From Candidatus Obscuribacterales bacterium (lineage in GTDB: Bacteria; Cyanobacteriota; Vampirovibrionia; Obscuribacterales; Obscuribacteraceae), in the NCBI GenBank assembly GCA_019747875.1, contig JAIEQI010000074.1:1-60117 (forward strand): a stretch of 60,117 bases of DNA. The letters are read 5' to 3'. Shown here one piece after another: positions 9,628 to 17,871 of the stretch. The position numbers and the translations under genes were made by a program. Under the pieces are notes generated by a model. That model was not told the origin of the DNA. It saw nothing but the letters and a program-made list of their open reading frames with translations, and did no database searches. Positions within the stretch are counted from its first letter, which is position 1. Each line of letters opens with the position of its first letter.

Positions 9628-10662
9628 TTAAGGAGGTGGTTGAATCGGTCCTCTATATGTAACCAGGACCGTTCCGCCGAAGCGTTGTACTCCACGCACC
9701 ATTGGATTGCGATCGAAAAGGCAGCCGTTGTTGGGTGTGAATCCATTTCTTGCTGCACAGATTTGCGGAATCGGATGAGCTGAGCAAGGCGGTGCTGGAT
9801 CCGGGTAAGTGTTGCACTGGGAGCAACCGTAGGGGAAGACTCCCGGGCGCGCATAACCGGTTGCCGGATCGACGCAATTATTATCGCGACGCCTTGCTAA
9901 ATCCACCCAAGAATTTGGTCCGAAGGTGTGAGTAGTCTTGAAGACCTTTACGCCGCCTTGGGCGGTCGATGTAAGTGCGCTCCAAAAGGGTCCGTTTGGT
10001 GGCGGTGTTATGGTTACCATAATTTCTGAATTGGCACCGTTTACGCATGAGATGTCCATTGATTCTGCGACCGGGACCTGAGTCGTACCTACCATAGTGG
10101 CACCATTGACAGTGCCCGGAAGATTCAAGGTGCATTCGAATGAATTTGACCCGTTAGGCAAAGCGATTGGAGGATTAACCGGGTTATTGAAGGTTGCCCC
10201 TGGCCTTATGTCTGGAAATGCTGTTCTCTTCGTTCCCAAGTCTGGACACTGGTTTCCAAACTGGCCGAATCCGACAATCATTCCCTGGAAACAAGAGCTA
10301 ACTTGTTTAGTAAATGGATTGATACCCATGTTCAATAGCTGCACTCTTTGTCCTCGTGGGAGGATGAACCAACCTGAGGCAGTGGTGCCAAATTGTTTCA
10401 GTGATTGCGGTTGGCCGGCGGTGCTTATGTTGATTGTTCTTAGGTTGGCAACAGTACCGGTCGGGCATCCATCAGACTGTACACACGGTGCAGCGCATGG
10501 AAGTGCAGGGACTGCAACCATTACGGTGACATCTGCATTTGAACTGTTATAGAAAATCAGAGTGGTGGCACCGTCTCTCACAACTTGGGCAATGGATGGA
10601 GGCGCTGCAACGCTTAAGACAGTGAGCAAAATTGCTATCAGCGTGGTAATGGCTTTTTTCAC
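9628..10662 (-). CDS. Exported cysteine-rich protein, possibly thaumatin-like fold
   Basis: The 344-residue product has a GTG start and an obvious signal peptide (MKKAITTLIAILL core, cleavage near Ser-Ile-Ala). The mature part holds about a dozen cysteines. Several stretches recall thaumatin-family proteins: an N-terminal strand with Leu-Ile-Phe-Tyr-Asn-Ser-Ser, then SGWFILPRGQRVQL, then ESMDISCVNGANSEIMVTI, which resembles the family's D(V/I)S-V-DG-N block. The C-terminal third is Pro/Cys-rich (GCSQCNTYPDP). The fold assignment is inference from pattern only. The gene sits upstream of the adhesin on the same strand with a 148-bp gap and could be co-transcribed with it. Confidence 0.7.
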   Translation of the reverse strand: MKKAITTLIAILLTVLSVAAPPSIAQVVRDGATTLIFYNSSNADVTVMVAVPALPCAAPCVQSDGCPTGTVANLRTINISTAGQPQSLKQFGTTASGWFILPRGQRVQLLNMGINPFTKQVSSCFQGMIVGFGQFGNQCPDLGTKRTAFPDIRPGATFNNPVNPPIALPNGSNSFECTLNLPGTVNGATMVGTTQVPVAESMDISCVNGANSEIMVTITPPPNGPFWSALTSTAQGGVKVFKTTHTFGPNSWVDLARRRDNNCVDPATGYARPGVFPYGCSQCNTYPDPAPPCSAHPIPQICAARNGFTPNNGCLFDRNPMVRGVQRFGGTVLVTYRGPIQPPP

Positions 10663-10872
10663 TTAGTAATACCTTGCTTATTTTCTGAGTATCGAATCGC
10701 TATATTCTTTGTGAAGAGCGGTTTCCCATGCCCTTCGACTTTAAGTGTAGGATAAGTTTATTCAATTTCAGTTACATGCGCGAAATTTAAGCTCAGGCGC
10801 TTTCCATCTCGATAGTTTGAAATGGGTGATAGCATATATGGAGTCACTCCATTTTCAAACTTGTTGAATGTA

Positions 10873-12468
10873 ATGCATAAAAACTGGCTTTCTAAGCTGC
10901 TTCTAGGCACATTGGTTTACATGTCTTCGACATCGGCGTTATGTTTAGCCGATGTGAGTTCGATATCTAAAGACGATGGCGATCACACTTTCGAAGCAGT
11001 AAGTTTGTTTAATAAGGGTAGATTGAATGATGCAATGGTTCTTGCTCAGAAAGCTGTTGAGCAGTCACCGCAAGAGTGGAAGGCGCACGCAATTTTAGGC
11101 TTCCTTTCCTGGAAGCAAGGCGACGTTGTGCTTGCACTTCAAGAAGCTGAAAAAGCAAGCCAGTTAGATCCTGGCAATCCAAAACTACTCGAAAATCTTG
11201 CAGAGATGAATGAGATCCTTGGAGATTTTGCGGCAGCAGCAGCTGTTTATAAGCAGATGCTGTCTAACTCGGAGAGTAGTGTTGCCGGGCTCGGACTTGC
11301 CAGATGCAATGCTAAGATGCCGGACAAAAGAATGGAGGCACTTGGAACGCTAGCGGAAATGGCTTCGGCTCATGGAAAAGATTCCGATTGGTACGCGCAA
11401 ATTGCCGATACTTATTTGCAGTTAGGTGAAGCGTATTTGGCGTCGCAAACCGCCGTTAAAGCGGACAAGTGTGCTAACACCTTGGAGAAAAAACGGCGGT
11501 CTAGATCGCTGCGTCTTTTGGCTTTGCTGAAAGCGAATCAGACGAAAGATGCTGCAGATTTAGTAGATCTCGTTTTCTACAAGTGCGAGTCAAAATCTCC
11601 CGAACTTTACGTGCTGGCTGCGCAAAAACTTTTGGATCAACACGATATTGTGAAGGCTCGACGTATATTGCATTCCGCAACAGAGAGTTTGACGTCCAGA
11701 GAGGATTCCGATTGTTTCTTTCGAATGGGACGAGTATTTCACGAGATCGCGAGCTCATGCTCGCAGAGCCCTCGAAAATACGAAGCCTGGATTGACTTAT
11801 CGGCAGATGCGTATGCTCATGCCTCGAAGTTGGAACCAGAACAAGGTCGATATCATTTAGCTCTGGCTGGTACTATGCCTCAGCAAGGAGATCTTGCTCC
11901 ATTCCTTGATGAGCTGGCAAAAGCAAAGAACTTCGACCAGTTTGATTCCCTTGCACCGTTTTTACTTTCAAGATTTTCATCGCAGAGCGATTCGAAATCG
12001 GAGGCGCCTCGTCACATGAAGTTGACAAAGGCAACATTCAAGCTAAAAGGTGTGAATTGCAGCTGTCATTTAAGTAAAGTGGAAAGAACGCTCGCGGCAC
12101 AGAAATCAGTGGCATTCGCGTGCATCCGGCGCCCGGAGTATAACGGGAGCCCCTTCAATTCTGAGTCTGAAAACAAAGCCCAAGAGTACGAGGGAACGTT
12201 ATTTGTCGAGGCAGCTTCTGCGGATCTCGCTGAGATCTTCGCCAAATGCAGTAAAGAATTTTTCTCTCAGCCGGGCCTAAAAAGTTCATTTGAGTTTGAA
12301 GTTGTTGGAAGCGTTCCCCTCAATGAGATCTCAGAGGCTGTTCGAATTGCTCATAATGCCAAATATCCTGATCCAGGCAAGTTCATAGATCAAATTCGAG
12401 TTATTGAGCCAACGCTTCCGATCGATGACGTAAAACAAGCGAGCAAAAATTCGCCCGCGTTATTCTAG
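10873..12468 (+). CDS. Exported TPR protein with HMA-like C-terminal segment
   Basis: The product is about 531 residues from ATG 10873, which begins a signal peptide (MHKNWLSKLLLGTLVYM). An upstream ATG at 10822 is in frame but would bury the signal. The region from ~50 to ~350 shows tetratricopeptide-like helices (SLFNKGRLNDAMVLAQKAV; AHAILGFLSWKQGDVVLALQ; LLENLAEMNEILGDFAAAAA), a protein-interaction scaffold in the periplasm or envelope. Near residue 400 a segment with GVNCSCHLSKVERTL looks like the entry of a heavy-metal-associated domain (normally GMTCxxC) but with Cys-Ser-Cys spacing. It is divergent from the thaumatin-like gene. Specific function unknown. Confidence 0.75.
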   Translation: MHKNWLSKLLLGTLVYMSSTSALCLADVSSISKDDGDHTFEAVSLFNKGRLNDAMVLAQKAVEQSPQEWKAHAILGFLSWKQGDVVLALQEAEKASQLDPGNPKLLENLAEMNEILGDFAAAAAVYKQMLSNSESSVAGLGLARCNAKMPDKRMEALGTLAEMASAHGKDSDWYAQIADTYLQLGEAYLASQTAVKADKCANTLEKKRRSRSLRLLALLKANQTKDAADLVDLVFYKCESKSPELYVLAAQKLLDQHDIVKARRILHSATESLTSREDSDCFFRMGRVFHEIASSCSQSPRKYEAWIDLSADAYAHASKLEPEQGRYHLALAGTMPQQGDLAPFLDELAKAKNFDQFDSLAPFLLSRFSSQSDSKSEAPRHMKLTKATFKLKGVNCSCHLSKVERTLAAQKSVAFACIRRPEYNGSPFNSESENKAQEYEGTLFVEAASADLAEIFAKCSKEFFSQPGLKSSFEFEVVGSVPLNEISEAVRIAHNAKYPDPGKFIDQIRVIEPTLPIDDVKQASKNSPALF

Positions 12469-12469
12469 T

Positions 12470-12976
12470 TCATTCTTTTACTTCATTGCTTCGCCCAGAT
12501 TCTGGCATTACATAGCTAATTGGACAACTCTGTTGCGACTTGAATGTAAGCTCTCGTTCTCCATGGAAGAGATGAAGCAAGATTGGCTTGATGGTGATTT
12601 GCGTAGAAGCTATCGCGGAGCCCTCTATCGGTCCGCCGGGATTGAATGCTTCGTTTGATTCGGGATCTAGTTGTACGTTTGGTTTGTTGGTTATCATTAG
12701 TGCCACCGGCTCTGCCAGGCTAATCTTGCTGAACCACCCGGTGGACGAATCGGATTTCTGGGCAAGGATAGCTTGTGCTCGATTGTTAGCATCTTCTGGC
12801 GCGCCTGATGCTGCGGTCCGCACTACGTTTCTACATACTGAATCATTCTTTTGCAAAGCTGCAAAGACGAGCGTGAAATCTACAAGCAGGAGAAAAATTG
12901 GAACGAGGAAGCTGATCCCCATCACTGTCTCGAGGAGTGATTGTGCCTTTCTTTTTCTTCTTTCAAATCGCGTCAT
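12470..12976 (-). CDS. TadE-like pseudopilin-family protein
   Basis: The 168-residue protein has a short, very basic N-terminus (MTRFERRKRKAQ), then SLLETVMGISFLVPIFLLLVD, a single hydrophobic helix with the Glu a few residues inside, as in TadE/TadG minor pseudopilins. The rest is a small extracytoplasmic domain with two cysteines. Start ATG 12976 is preferred over the longer open frame because it gives the canonical N-terminus, with AGG eight bases upstream. It lies 8 bp after the next gene on the same strand, so the two form a unit. The gene ends two bases from the convergent TPR gene. Confidence 0.65.
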   Translation of the reverse strand: MTRFERRKRKAQSLLETVMGISFLVPIFLLLVDFTLVFAALQKNDSVCRNVVRTAASGAPEDANNRAQAILAQKSDSSTGWFSKISLAEPVALMITNKPNVQLDPESNEAFNPGGPIEGSAIASTQITIKPILLHLFHGERELTFKSQQSCPISYVMPESGRSNEVKE

Positions 12977-12984
12977 GATTTCGC

Positions 12985-13881
12985 CTATTCTGTCTTGATC
13001 GCACCATTTGTGGCGGCAGTTGACACAAAGGTTAGATCTGCGCGATAGTCGCCTTTGATTCCCAAAGTTGTAGGCATTTTGCAATGCACTTGCACTGCGC
13101 ATGGTGCAAATTCAGGATGGCAAGGCTGCCCTTCTTCGTTATCGATCAATGTATCCATTCTTGTGAAAACGTGTGCATTGACATTGTGCGCCGGCGAACA
13201 CGTTCCCCTGACATTAGGCGCTAAAGCTGAGATCTTAAAGCTGAGATCTCCGTCGGGTGGTGGGATCTTTGCATCGATGTTTGCGCGATACAATCCGTTC
13301 GTTTTATGTGAATGATTCTGTTGCAGGTCAAATTCACTGAGCCCTTCAAAGACTGTGTCCGATTTGGCATTGGAAGGGATGTCTTTTATACTTCCCAACT
13401 CGACACGCTCTATGCGTGCTTGTTCAGTGAGCAGACCTCCCATTTTGAATATTCCTAAATCGGACAAGGCTGAATTGTGAGCGAGCGCAGATTCTTTTAC
13501 TTCCTTGCATATTTGACTTACTAGATTGTTACTCTCCCTCTCTAATAAGGCGTGTCCTTCTCTTGCCTCATTGAGTAGTTGCTCAGCTATGGGTGATAAC
13601 ATATCGAGTTCTTCGCCGTGGCAGTCAGCAATGCGTTCTCTGGAGTTGAAGATCAGTTCGCGCGAGCGAGCCTGTAACTCGTTCATTTGCCCGACTCGAT
13701 CGCCAGTGTTTATTTTTGACGCTAGTAAAAGGGCAAGATTGTCGGCTCTATCTTGTGCTCTGGTGCGAAGGAAGAGGAAGTTATTTACTGTGAATGCGCC
13801 CAATGCAAAAACAACGAAGATCCCTAGAAGAAAGACGATCAGTACGAGCATGCTCCCGCTTGACTTTCGAATGGTGCGCAT
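12985..13881 (-). CDS. TadG-like membrane-anchored pilus-assembly protein
   Basis: The 298-residue product starts with a basic tail and a hydrophobic helix (SGSMLVLIVFLLGIFVVFALGA). A long helical section (residues ~40-140: RAQDRADNLALLLASK, QARSRELIF, ERESNNLVSQICKEV) and a Cys-containing C-terminal domain follow. The pattern of one N-terminal helix then an Asp-rich 'RAQDRADNLAL' stretch is typical of TadG-type proteins, where that segment follows the membrane helix. It is the first gene of the minus-strand pair and is divergent from another pseudopilin-like gene. Confidence 0.6.
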   Translation of the reverse strand: MRTIRKSSGSMLVLIVFLLGIFVVFALGAFTVNNFLFLRTRAQDRADNLALLLASKINTGDRVGQMNELQARSRELIFNSRERIADCHGEELDMLSPIAEQLLNEAREGHALLERESNNLVSQICKEVKESALAHNSALSDLGIFKMGGLLTEQARIERVELGSIKDIPSNAKSDTVFEGLSEFDLQQNHSHKTNGLYRANIDAKIPPPDGDLSFKISALAPNVRGTCSPAHNVNAHVFTRMDTLIDNEEGQPCHPEFAPCAVQVHCKMPTTLGIKGDYRADLTFVSTAATNGAIKTE

Positions 13882-13940
13882 GCTACTTTCTCCAGTCAGA
13901 GGGCGATCCCTATACCTTTTGAGAGTGTATCACGATATAA

Positions 13941-14573
13941 ATGCGATTCAATCCATTAATTCCAAGGATGGACTCTCGAGGAAAGCTAGCCTTCGATCGC
14001 AATCGAAGTTTTATCAGAAGAAGAGCTCATCTAAGGCATTCCAGTGGTAGTCAGATTGCTGAATTCGCAGCAGCCCTTGCACTATTGACAGTGGCAGTAA
14101 TAGTGCCGGTCATTGATCTTTCCGTAGTTCCTATTCGATGGATGATGGCGCAAGAAACCGTGAAAACTTATTCAAGGCAACTCGCCTTCTGTTCTTCATT
14201 CTCTGAAGCGGTCAGAATGATCCAGCGGGAACCATCTCTGGAAACTCGCCTGAATTCATTGGGTGGTATCAAGGTCGATGATCTTGGACTCAAACTGCGC
14301 TGTGCAAGTATCCAAGATCCATCTGCTGTTATGTTGGTTGAGAATCCAGGTTCCGTCCCGAAGGATTGGCTCCCAGAAGGAGCTAAAGGGCCTTGTACCT
14401 ATTCATTGGTGTTAGAAGCAAAGATTCTTCTCTATCCCGCTTTTCCTGCAAACCTGAAAGGAAATCCGGTGCCCGGCCTTACTGGTCCATTTCCATTAAT
14501 TGCATCCGGTTCCCACGAATGGGAAAATCTTGGTCGCAATCCTGACACGGGAAATTTTTACTTGAATGAATAG
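13941..14573 (+). CDS. Pseudopilin-like exported protein (TadE/TadG style)
   Basis: The product is up to 210 residues: a basic N-terminus, then SGSQIAEFAAALALLTVAVIVPVIDLS, one membrane helix with a Glu near its start, as in TadE-type proteins (E-F-A motif). The mature domain has three cysteines and no family I can name. ATG 13968 is an alternative start. It is divergent from the two TadE/TadG-like genes by only 60 bp and overlaps the next gene by eight bases, so the four genes probably act together. Confidence 0.65.
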   Translation: MRFNPLIPRMDSRGKLAFDRNRSFIRRRAHLRHSSGSQIAEFAAALALLTVAVIVPVIDLSVVPIRWMMAQETVKTYSRQLAFCSSFSEAVRMIQREPSLETRLNSLGGIKVDDLGLKLRCASIQDPSAVMLVENPGSVPKDWLPEGAKGPCTYSLVLEAKILLYPAFPANLKGNPVPGLTGPFPLIASGSHEWENLGRNPDTGNFYLNE

Positions 14574-15222
14574 AGTGGAGCGGACTATCTCAAGAAACAT
14601 AGTCGCTGCTTTTCTTGGATTGCTTGGTGTGATTTTAGTATCCGCCGTTCCTTCGTATTCAGAGATCATTCGAACCGACAGTGATAATGAGTATCTCCAG
14701 AGAGAGTTCGATTGGGCTATGTTTCTCGACTTGCAGGAGCAGCCCCATTTGTTGAAATACCAGAGTTCTTCGTTGAATCCGCTGACGAAGGTGCAGATAA
14801 ATTTCAAGCCCTGTTCGCGGGGCAAAGGTGAAAAAGCGCCGAAGGGGAATTCGCGAATTTATGAGGAGATCTGGTACAGAAAGACAATTCCGTTGGGATC
14901 AAAAAGGCATTTTCTTTTTGACAATTCGCCGCACGAGCAGGGCATCATAGTTTTGCGGAATATTGGAACTGCTCCTGAGCGCGTTCAGATTGCCGCGAAT
15001 GCAGTGATGCGCTTACTGATAGATCTTCAAATTAAGAAGATGCCCGTTGCGGTTGTGGCTGTTCCGCTGGAGCACTACGATCGAGTGGCATCTGCCTTCG
15101 AATATTACCGCTTTGCACGAGTCAATCTCAACACCGAAACAAAAATGTCAGGAAAGCAATTCCACATCCGGCTGCAGTCTTATCCAACAGCACATGACGA
15201 ATGTTATTACTTGCAGAAGTAG
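14566..15222 (+). CDS. Exported protein of unknown function coupled to a pseudopilin-like gene
   Basis: The 218-residue product has an N-terminal hydrophobic helix (residues ~12-31, LGLLGVILVSAVPSYS) suited to a signal peptide or anchor. An extracytoplasmic alpha/beta-looking domain follows, with Cys near 82 and 213. Its ATG lies inside the end of the preceding gene (overlap 14566-14573), which implies translational coupling. I do not recognise the family; by position it may be an accessory of the pseudopilin-like proteins. Confidence 0.6.
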   Translation: MNRVERTISRNIVAAFLGLLGVILVSAVPSYSEIIRTDSDNEYLQREFDWAMFLDLQEQPHLLKYQSSSLNPLTKVQINFKPCSRGKGEKAPKGNSRIYEEIWYRKTIPLGSKRHFLFDNSPHEQGIIVLRNIGTAPERVQIAANAVMRLLIDLQIKKMPVAVVAVPLEHYDRVASAFEYYRFARVNLNTETKMSGKQFHIRLQSYPTAHDECYYLQK

Positions 15223-15275
15223 TAGCAAAACTGTTTGGGCCTGGACCTCCGGTGTCGGAGCACGCGAAATTCTGC

Positions 15276-15301
15276 TTCCTTGTGAAGGAAGTCCTTTCTT
15301 T
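15276..15301 (+). terminator. Probable rho-independent terminator
   Basis: A perfect 6-bp stem TTCCTT/AAGGAA with a GTG loop is followed by a T-rich stretch (GTCCTTTCTTT). It is preceded by a smaller CTCCG/CGGAG hairpin at 15247-15260. It lies 50 bases after the preceding stop codon. Confidence 0.45.
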
Positions 15302-15415
15302 GGGTTAGAAGCCAAGAAGGCATGTGTGGTCAAGAACCGTTGCTGTTGAAAGCGCGAGCCCGCCACCCTGCTAAAATGAGCAGGCTAGATAACAACGCGG
15401 TAATTCTTGTCTTTC

Positions 15416-15928
15416 ATGAAGATGAAAAAGAAACGCCCACATCATGACAAGCCCAAGTTGAGAGGACACGTTTTTGCTGTTCGCTTGCTTACCGACACGT
15501 TCGTATGTGCTTGGGTCCGTGCGGCATCTCCGCGTGGTCTTCTGCAGGTATTTGTTTGCAAGACCATATTTAATGAAATGCCAGACTTGAAGCAAGTCGC
15601 CAAAAATTTCAAGAAAGCAAATTGCATGTCGATGTTCCTGAGAACTGCGCAGAAAGATTGGGATCGATGGACGGACCTGGGCACGTTCAAGCCTAACAAG
15701 CCATGGAAGATCCCAACAACTGTCGGATTTCAGTTCGCTGATAAACAGCCGCGTGTGCTGAAGTTCTCTGAGTCTCTCGCAATCATTGGAAAGAAGCTCG
15801 CATCTAAAAAGCAAGCGAAGGAATTTCCTGAGTTTGTTGTTATGGATCTAGATCAAGTAGCGAAGTTCGCGACTCTCCATTTTGATGATGAGTTTCCGGA
15901 AGAGCTTGGAATGAGGTATGCATTCTAA
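15416..15928 (+). CDS. Hypothetical cytoplasmic protein
   Basis: The product is about 170 residues, starting at ATG 15416 or 15422 (the longest frame uses a TTG at 15407); no clear ribosome site decides. It has a basic N-terminus (KMKKKRPHHDKPKLRGH), then a beta-rich stretch (FAVRLLTDTFVCAWVRA), and no signal peptide or membrane segment. The N-terminal pattern is vaguely like immunity/Imm26-type proteins, but this is too weak to name. It is followed after 3 bp by another unknown gene, and the two appear to be a unit. Confidence 0.55.
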   Translation: MKMKKKRPHHDKPKLRGHVFAVRLLTDTFVCAWVRAASPRGLLQVFVCKTIFNEMPDLKQVAKNFKKANCMSMFLRTAQKDWDRWTDLGTFKPNKPWKIPTTVGFQFADKQPRVLKFSESLAIIGKKLASKKQAKEFPEFVVMDLDQVAKFATLHFDDEFPEELGMRYAF

Positions 15929-15931
15929 GCT

Positions 15932-16768
15932 ATGGCAGACGATACTATACTGGCTTATCACGACAGCGAATCTTTGAAGAAAGCATTCGTTAAACAAGTA
16001 GTCACTGCTCGCGAGAACAAAGTTTTTGCGACGTCGGGCTTTAAAGCCATACGTCCAAACACGCAGGATTTTATCTCGTGGCTTGCACCGAGTGCAAAAA
16101 GATCTGAGGCATCGCAAGTGGTCTCTCAGCGATTGGGAATTCCAGAAGAATTACTACTTCTCAGCGCGGCAATTTACCAGCGAATTAAAAAGTCGCAGTT
16201 CGTGGCGGAGCGTTTCCTGGCGGCAATTGAAACTGGATCGGATTTATCTGGTTGCACTAACAAAATCTTGAAATGGATATTGGTTGACTCAAGTTCCGCG
16301 TTGATCAATCACTGCAAAAAGAAAGGCAGCAAAAACCTTCTTAAGAGGTGTGCGGAAATGTTTGGTGAGGGCAATGAAATCGACCAAAAAGTGGCGATCG
16401 AAATTGAGCTCGAGTGCCGAGAAAGAGCTAAATCGCACAAGTTACGCAGAAAGCTCTTTATGCCTGATGGAACGAGGGCCGAATTGGATTTACTTCGTCC
16501 AGAGTTCATAGCTCTCTGGGGAGCCGCAAGGGCTGCGGCATGGCAGGCGAGAACGGTGCGTTCTGCGTACTGGGTACTCATGGTCGCTGATGCATGGTTC
16601 CGTGCGGAGAAAGAATCATTTGTCGAGAAGAATCAGGATAATCAGGAGTTCCGCACCGTTAATATCAGAGAGCATTTTGATCTGGAAGTGGCGCCAATTC
16701 TTGCTGAGGCGCTCTTCGATCAACTAATTTCTGCAATCAAAGACGCTGCTAGTAATCAGAACAGCTGA
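15932..16768 (+). CDS. Hypothetical helical protein
   Basis: The 278-residue product is soluble and mostly helical and charged. It has no signal peptide or recognised motif. Notable stretches are LGIPEELLLLSAAIYQRIKK and an Ala/Trp-rich helix near residues 190-215 (ALWGAARAAAWQARTVRSAY). Its ATG is three bases after the stop of the preceding gene, so translation is likely coupled. Function unknown. Confidence 0.6.
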   Translation: MADDTILAYHDSESLKKAFVKQVVTARENKVFATSGFKAIRPNTQDFISWLAPSAKRSEASQVVSQRLGIPEELLLLSAAIYQRIKKSQFVAERFLAAIETGSDLSGCTNKILKWILVDSSSALINHCKKKGSKNLLKRCAEMFGEGNEIDQKVAIEIELECRERAKSHKLRRKLFMPDGTRAELDLLRPEFIALWGAARAAAWQARTVRSAYWVLMVADAWFRAEKESFVEKNQDNQEFRTVNIREHFDLEVAPILAEALFDQLISAIKDAASNQNS

Positions 16769-16803
16769 GCTGAGTTGTCGCGAATGTTATTCCGTCGTGA
16801 GGA

Positions 16804-17331
16804 CTACTTACTTGCCTTGAGTGGTGCCCAGTTGCTGTGGAATTGGAGAACTTTCCATTGGTTGTCTTTGCGTTCGAATACTTCCCAGCACCAGGATTCT
16901 TGTTTGCTGGGCTTGGAGCCGGTGAATTCCTTGGTTGCTCGGAAAGACACCATTGCTGTTTCGCCCTTTACTTTGATAAAGGGATGATATACGACGATAC
17001 TACTGACAGTGCCTTCGTCTTTGCCTAGAACTTTCTTTGTTATGTGATCTAGCACTGCTTGCTTCCCGGCTACTAAATCGTGGTTGTGGAAAAGAATTAC
17101 CTCAGGGCTCAGGCAGTCGCCAATGGCATTGAGATCTTTTTGACCAAGACCTTGCATTAGTTTCTTGAAGGCGGAAAGTACTTGTTCGCTTTCTTTGTCG
17201 GCTACGTCTGCGCCTACTATTTCAACTTTCAGTTGTTCAGCAGCGGCACTGCATGATAGCGGTGCAAAAGTAGTTTGCGCTATTCCTGCCATGATCAAAA
17301 TGAGGAGTGCTGGAGTAAGTTTTATGTTCAT
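16804..17331 (-). CDS. Exported NTF2-like (SnoaL/DUF4440-type) protein
   Basis: The product is 175 residues from ATG 17331. Residues 1-30 form a signal peptide with a cysteine (PLSCSAAA), possibly a lipoprotein-like site. The mature domain has the NTF2-like cone pattern: helix EQVLSAFKKLMQGLGQKDLNAIGDCLSPEV, strand ILFHNHDLVAGKQAV, and end strands WCWEVFERKDNQWKVLQFHSNW. Such domains bind small ligands or serve as enzymes; no specific activity can be read. The upstream small gene ends one base before this start, so the two are one operon. Confidence 0.75.
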   Translation of the reverse strand: MNIKLTPALLILIMAGIAQTTFAPLSCSAAAEQLKVEIVGADVADKESEQVLSAFKKLMQGLGQKDLNAIGDCLSPEVILFHNHDLVAGKQAVLDHITKKVLGKDEGTVSSIVVYHPFIKVKGETAMVSFRATKEFTGSKPSKQESWCWEVFERKDNQWKVLQFHSNWAPLKASK

Positions 17332-17332
17332 C

Positions 17333-17620
17333 TTAGCGCCCCCTGTATGCATCGTCTTGTACTGCTAGCATGCGATCTATTTCGCGCAGATTCCGATCAC
17401 AGTCTGTCAGGTACCTATTGATTGCAAATTTTTTGTCCTGCAACTGAGCGATACTCTTATCGATTTCATTGTATGCACTGAGCAACTGAGCTCTTTGATC
17501 GGCAACTTGGTCGCGTGAGCGCAAAAGACTACTGCGAGCGCCGCTAGTATAAGCGATGGCTGCTGCCGTAGCGATAGACAAACAGAGAATGAATACAGCA
17601 AATTTTCTTGTCAAACTCAT
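17333..17620 (-). CDS. Small membrane-anchored coiled-coil protein
   Basis: The 95-residue product has a hydrophobic N-terminal helix (KFAVFILCLSIATAAAIAY) followed by a heptad-like helix (RDQVADQRAQLLSAYNEIDKSIAQL) and a short Arg/Asp tail. It is probably exported or anchored in the inner membrane facing the periplasm. It directly precedes the NTF2-like gene. No family recognised. Confidence 0.55.
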   Translation of the reverse strand: MSLTRKFAVFILCLSIATAAAIAYTSGARSSLLRSRDQVADQRAQLLSAYNEIDKSIAQLQDKKFAINRYLTDCDRNLREIDRMLAVQDDAYRGR

Positions 17621-17871
17621 TGCGGACTACCTTGGGTGGAATAGGGTCCTTCAGCCCGGTACTTTCAGATGTGAACAAATGGATAAATGAGAGCATAATC
17701 CGAGGCTTAAAGTGTCCGGTATGGTACCATAGATTTTTGTCTGAAGGATTAGAAACCTTCTCTGGCCAAGGGAAATAGACGCCTTTGTGTGGATGCAAAG
17801 TGGCGGCGCCTGGTCGGTCGGCAAGCTATTTGCCTATTGCGATTCGCTCCAATTGGAAAAGGACGGAAATA

